Shown one piece after another: positions 5,979 through 6,474 of a DNA stretch of 6,474 nucleotides. A program made the position numbers and the translations under genes. Numbering within the stretch: position 1 is the stretch's first letter; each line of letters begins with the position of its first letter. The notes under the pieces were generated by a model. The model did not search any database. It was not told where the DNA came from and saw only the letters and a list, made by a program, of their open reading frames with translations. This stretch comes from Chitinophagaceae bacterium (GTDB taxonomy: Bacteria > Bacteroidota > Bacteroidia > Chitinophagales > Chitinophagaceae), in the NCBI GenBank assembly GCA_947452875.1, contig CANGEZ010000126.1, forward strand, positions 1 through 6,474, read 5' to 3'.

Positions 5979-6035
5979 ATCAACACGCATCTGACTTACA
6001 AAATTATATAGATATTTTGTCCACATCGTGTTGAT
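5979..6035. promoter_or_regulatory. Nested inverted repeat between dtd and the reductase gene
   Basis: The outer arms ATCAACACG (5979-5987) and CGTGTTGAT (6027-6035) are perfect 9-bp inverted repeats. Inside them ACAAAAT (5998-6004) and ATTTTGT (6014-6020) form a second perfect 7-bp pair around TATATAGAT. The two dyads are centred within 2 bp of each other. It lies 92 nt before the reductase ATG and 139 nt before the dtd ATG, so it could be an operator or a folded leader. It does not match the NrdR box consensus as I know it. The remaining sequence of this 288-bp gap shows no gene or RNA that I recognise. Confidence 0.5.
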
Positions 6036-6048
6036 ATTTAGAAGCCGA

Positions 6049-6075
6049 TTGGATGAGATACATCAGATATTTTCG
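6049..6075 (+). promoter_or_regulatory. Weak candidate promoter of the reductase gene
   Basis: TTG (6049-6051), a 16-nt spacer and TATTTTCG (6068-6075) resemble the Bacteroidota promoter, with one mismatch in TAnnTTTG. Initiation near 6082 would give a leader of about 45 nt. The evidence is slight. Confidence 0.25.
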
Positions 6076-6127
6076 TTGACCTCTAAAACGAGAATCACAT
6101 AACTTACTAACTAACAAAAGAGATATT

Positions 6128-6474
6128 ATGCCAGCAAAAAAGCAATCACCAAAAGCGCTCAGCTTCCAGCGTCAGTTCACGAGAGACGACGTAAGTCCTT
6201 ACGACATGTTTGATTATGATTACCGTACTTCAGTTATTAAAAACCCAAGCGGTGAGGTTGTATTCCAAATGGATGACGTAGAAGTTCCAAAACAATGGAG
6301 CCAGATTGCCACTGATATACTAGCACAAAAATATTTTAGAAAAGCAGGTGTTCCAAAAGGAGATGGAACAACTGGAAGAGAAACTACTGTTAAACAAGTA
6401 GCACACCGTATGGCTCATTGCTGGAGAGTATGGGGTGAAAAATATAATTACTTCGCTTCTGCTAATGATGCTCA
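6128..6474 (+). CDS. nrdJ: Adenosylcobalamin-dependent (class II) ribonucleotide reductase, N-terminal part
   Basis: The first 115 residues of a protein that continues beyond the window are present. Class II reductases make deoxyribonucleotides using adenosylcobalamin as radical source and need no oxygen. The segment SPYDMFDYDYRTSVIKNPSGEVVFQ (23-47), then VPKQWSQIATDILAQKYFRKAGVP (53-76) and ETTVKQVAHRMAHCWRVWG (85-103), is the characteristic N-terminus of Bacteroidota vitamin B12-dependent reductases. The catalytic cysteines lie downstream and cannot be checked. The ATG at 6128 follows an A-rich leader with a weak AAGAG at 6118-6122. No cobalamin riboswitch (no GCCACTG B12 box) was found upstream, which fits an enzyme that uses B12 rather than making or importing it. 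The call rests on recognition of the N-terminus. Confidence 0.88.
   Translation, partial: MPAKKQSPKALSFQRQFTRDDVSPYDMFDYDYRTSVIKNPSGEVVFQMDDVEVPKQWSQIATDILAQKYFRKAGVPKGDGTTGRETTVKQVAHRMAHCWRVWGEKYNYFASANDA

Noticed and set aside
5999..6006. TAATTTTG on the minus strand as the dtd -7 promoter element
   Set aside because: The TAnnTTTG match is exact, but no TTG lies at the right distance upstream and the implied leader is about 155 nt, so I do not call it.
5948..6024. DnaA-box-like sites (CTTTCCACA near 5948-5956, TTGTCCACA at 6017-6025)
   Set aside because: Each misses the TTWTNCACA consensus by one base, and such near-matches are frequent in AT-rich DNA. There is no cluster suggesting an origin.
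5840..6127. Cobalamin riboswitch upstream of the B12-dependent reductase
   Set aside because: I found no B12-box (GCCACTG-like) or the conserved upstream segments, and the 288-bp gap is too AT-rich with only simple dyads. Riboswitches of this class usually precede B12 synthesis or transport genes.

Overview
The window reads as an AT-rich chromosomal segment from the Bacteroidota, probably near the Chitinophagaceae (inferred from protein flavour only). Supporting signs are a promoter of the TTTG / TAnnTTTG type upstream of acpP, mostly A-rich leaders instead of Shine-Dalgarno sites, the acpP-fabF-rnc order, and the wording of the PhoD-like and B12-dependent ribonucleotide reductase N-terminus. 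Nearly everything is housekeeping or common accessory metabolism. I found no defence system, phage, transposase, CRISPR array, tRNA or rRNA.

Left part (1-2345), minus strand: acpP (acyl carrier protein), fabF (beta-ketoacyl-ACP synthase II) and rnc (RNase III, cut off by the window edge) form a fatty-acid/RNA-processing operon, transcribed leftwards from a promoter near 2312-2345. rnc lacks an ATG start and must use TTG (686) or another non-ATG codon. A 37-nt hairpin with a UUCG loop lies 7 nt upstream of that TTG.

Middle (2346-4920): a GNAT acetyltransferase on the plus strand is followed at once by four G-runs and an imperfect tandem duplication, and converges on a two-gene minus-strand block. 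That block holds an exported PhoD-like metallophosphatase and then a small two-TM YcxB-like membrane protein. Each of these two genes is preceded by a copy of the same ~38-bp C/G-rich hairpin repeat, at almost the same distance from the ATG.

Right part (4921-6474): dtd (D-aminoacyl-tRNA deacylase) and a MazG-type nucleotide pyrophosphohydrolase form a minus-strand pair concerned with cleaning up wrong substrates of translation and nucleotide pools. The MazG-type gene is bracketed by two 30-bp arrays of the heptamer AATTTTG. A 288-bp divergent intergenic region containing a nested inverted repeat separates dtd from the start of a class II (adenosylcobalamin) ribonucleotide reductase on the plus strand, which runs off the window.

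The most useful second looks are the rnc leader hairpin with its non-ATG start, the paired hairpin repeats set against start codons, the heptamer arrays around the MazG-type gene, and an Ala in place of the conserved Thr in the SQFTL motif of Dtd. None of these amounts to a convincing new multi-gene system.
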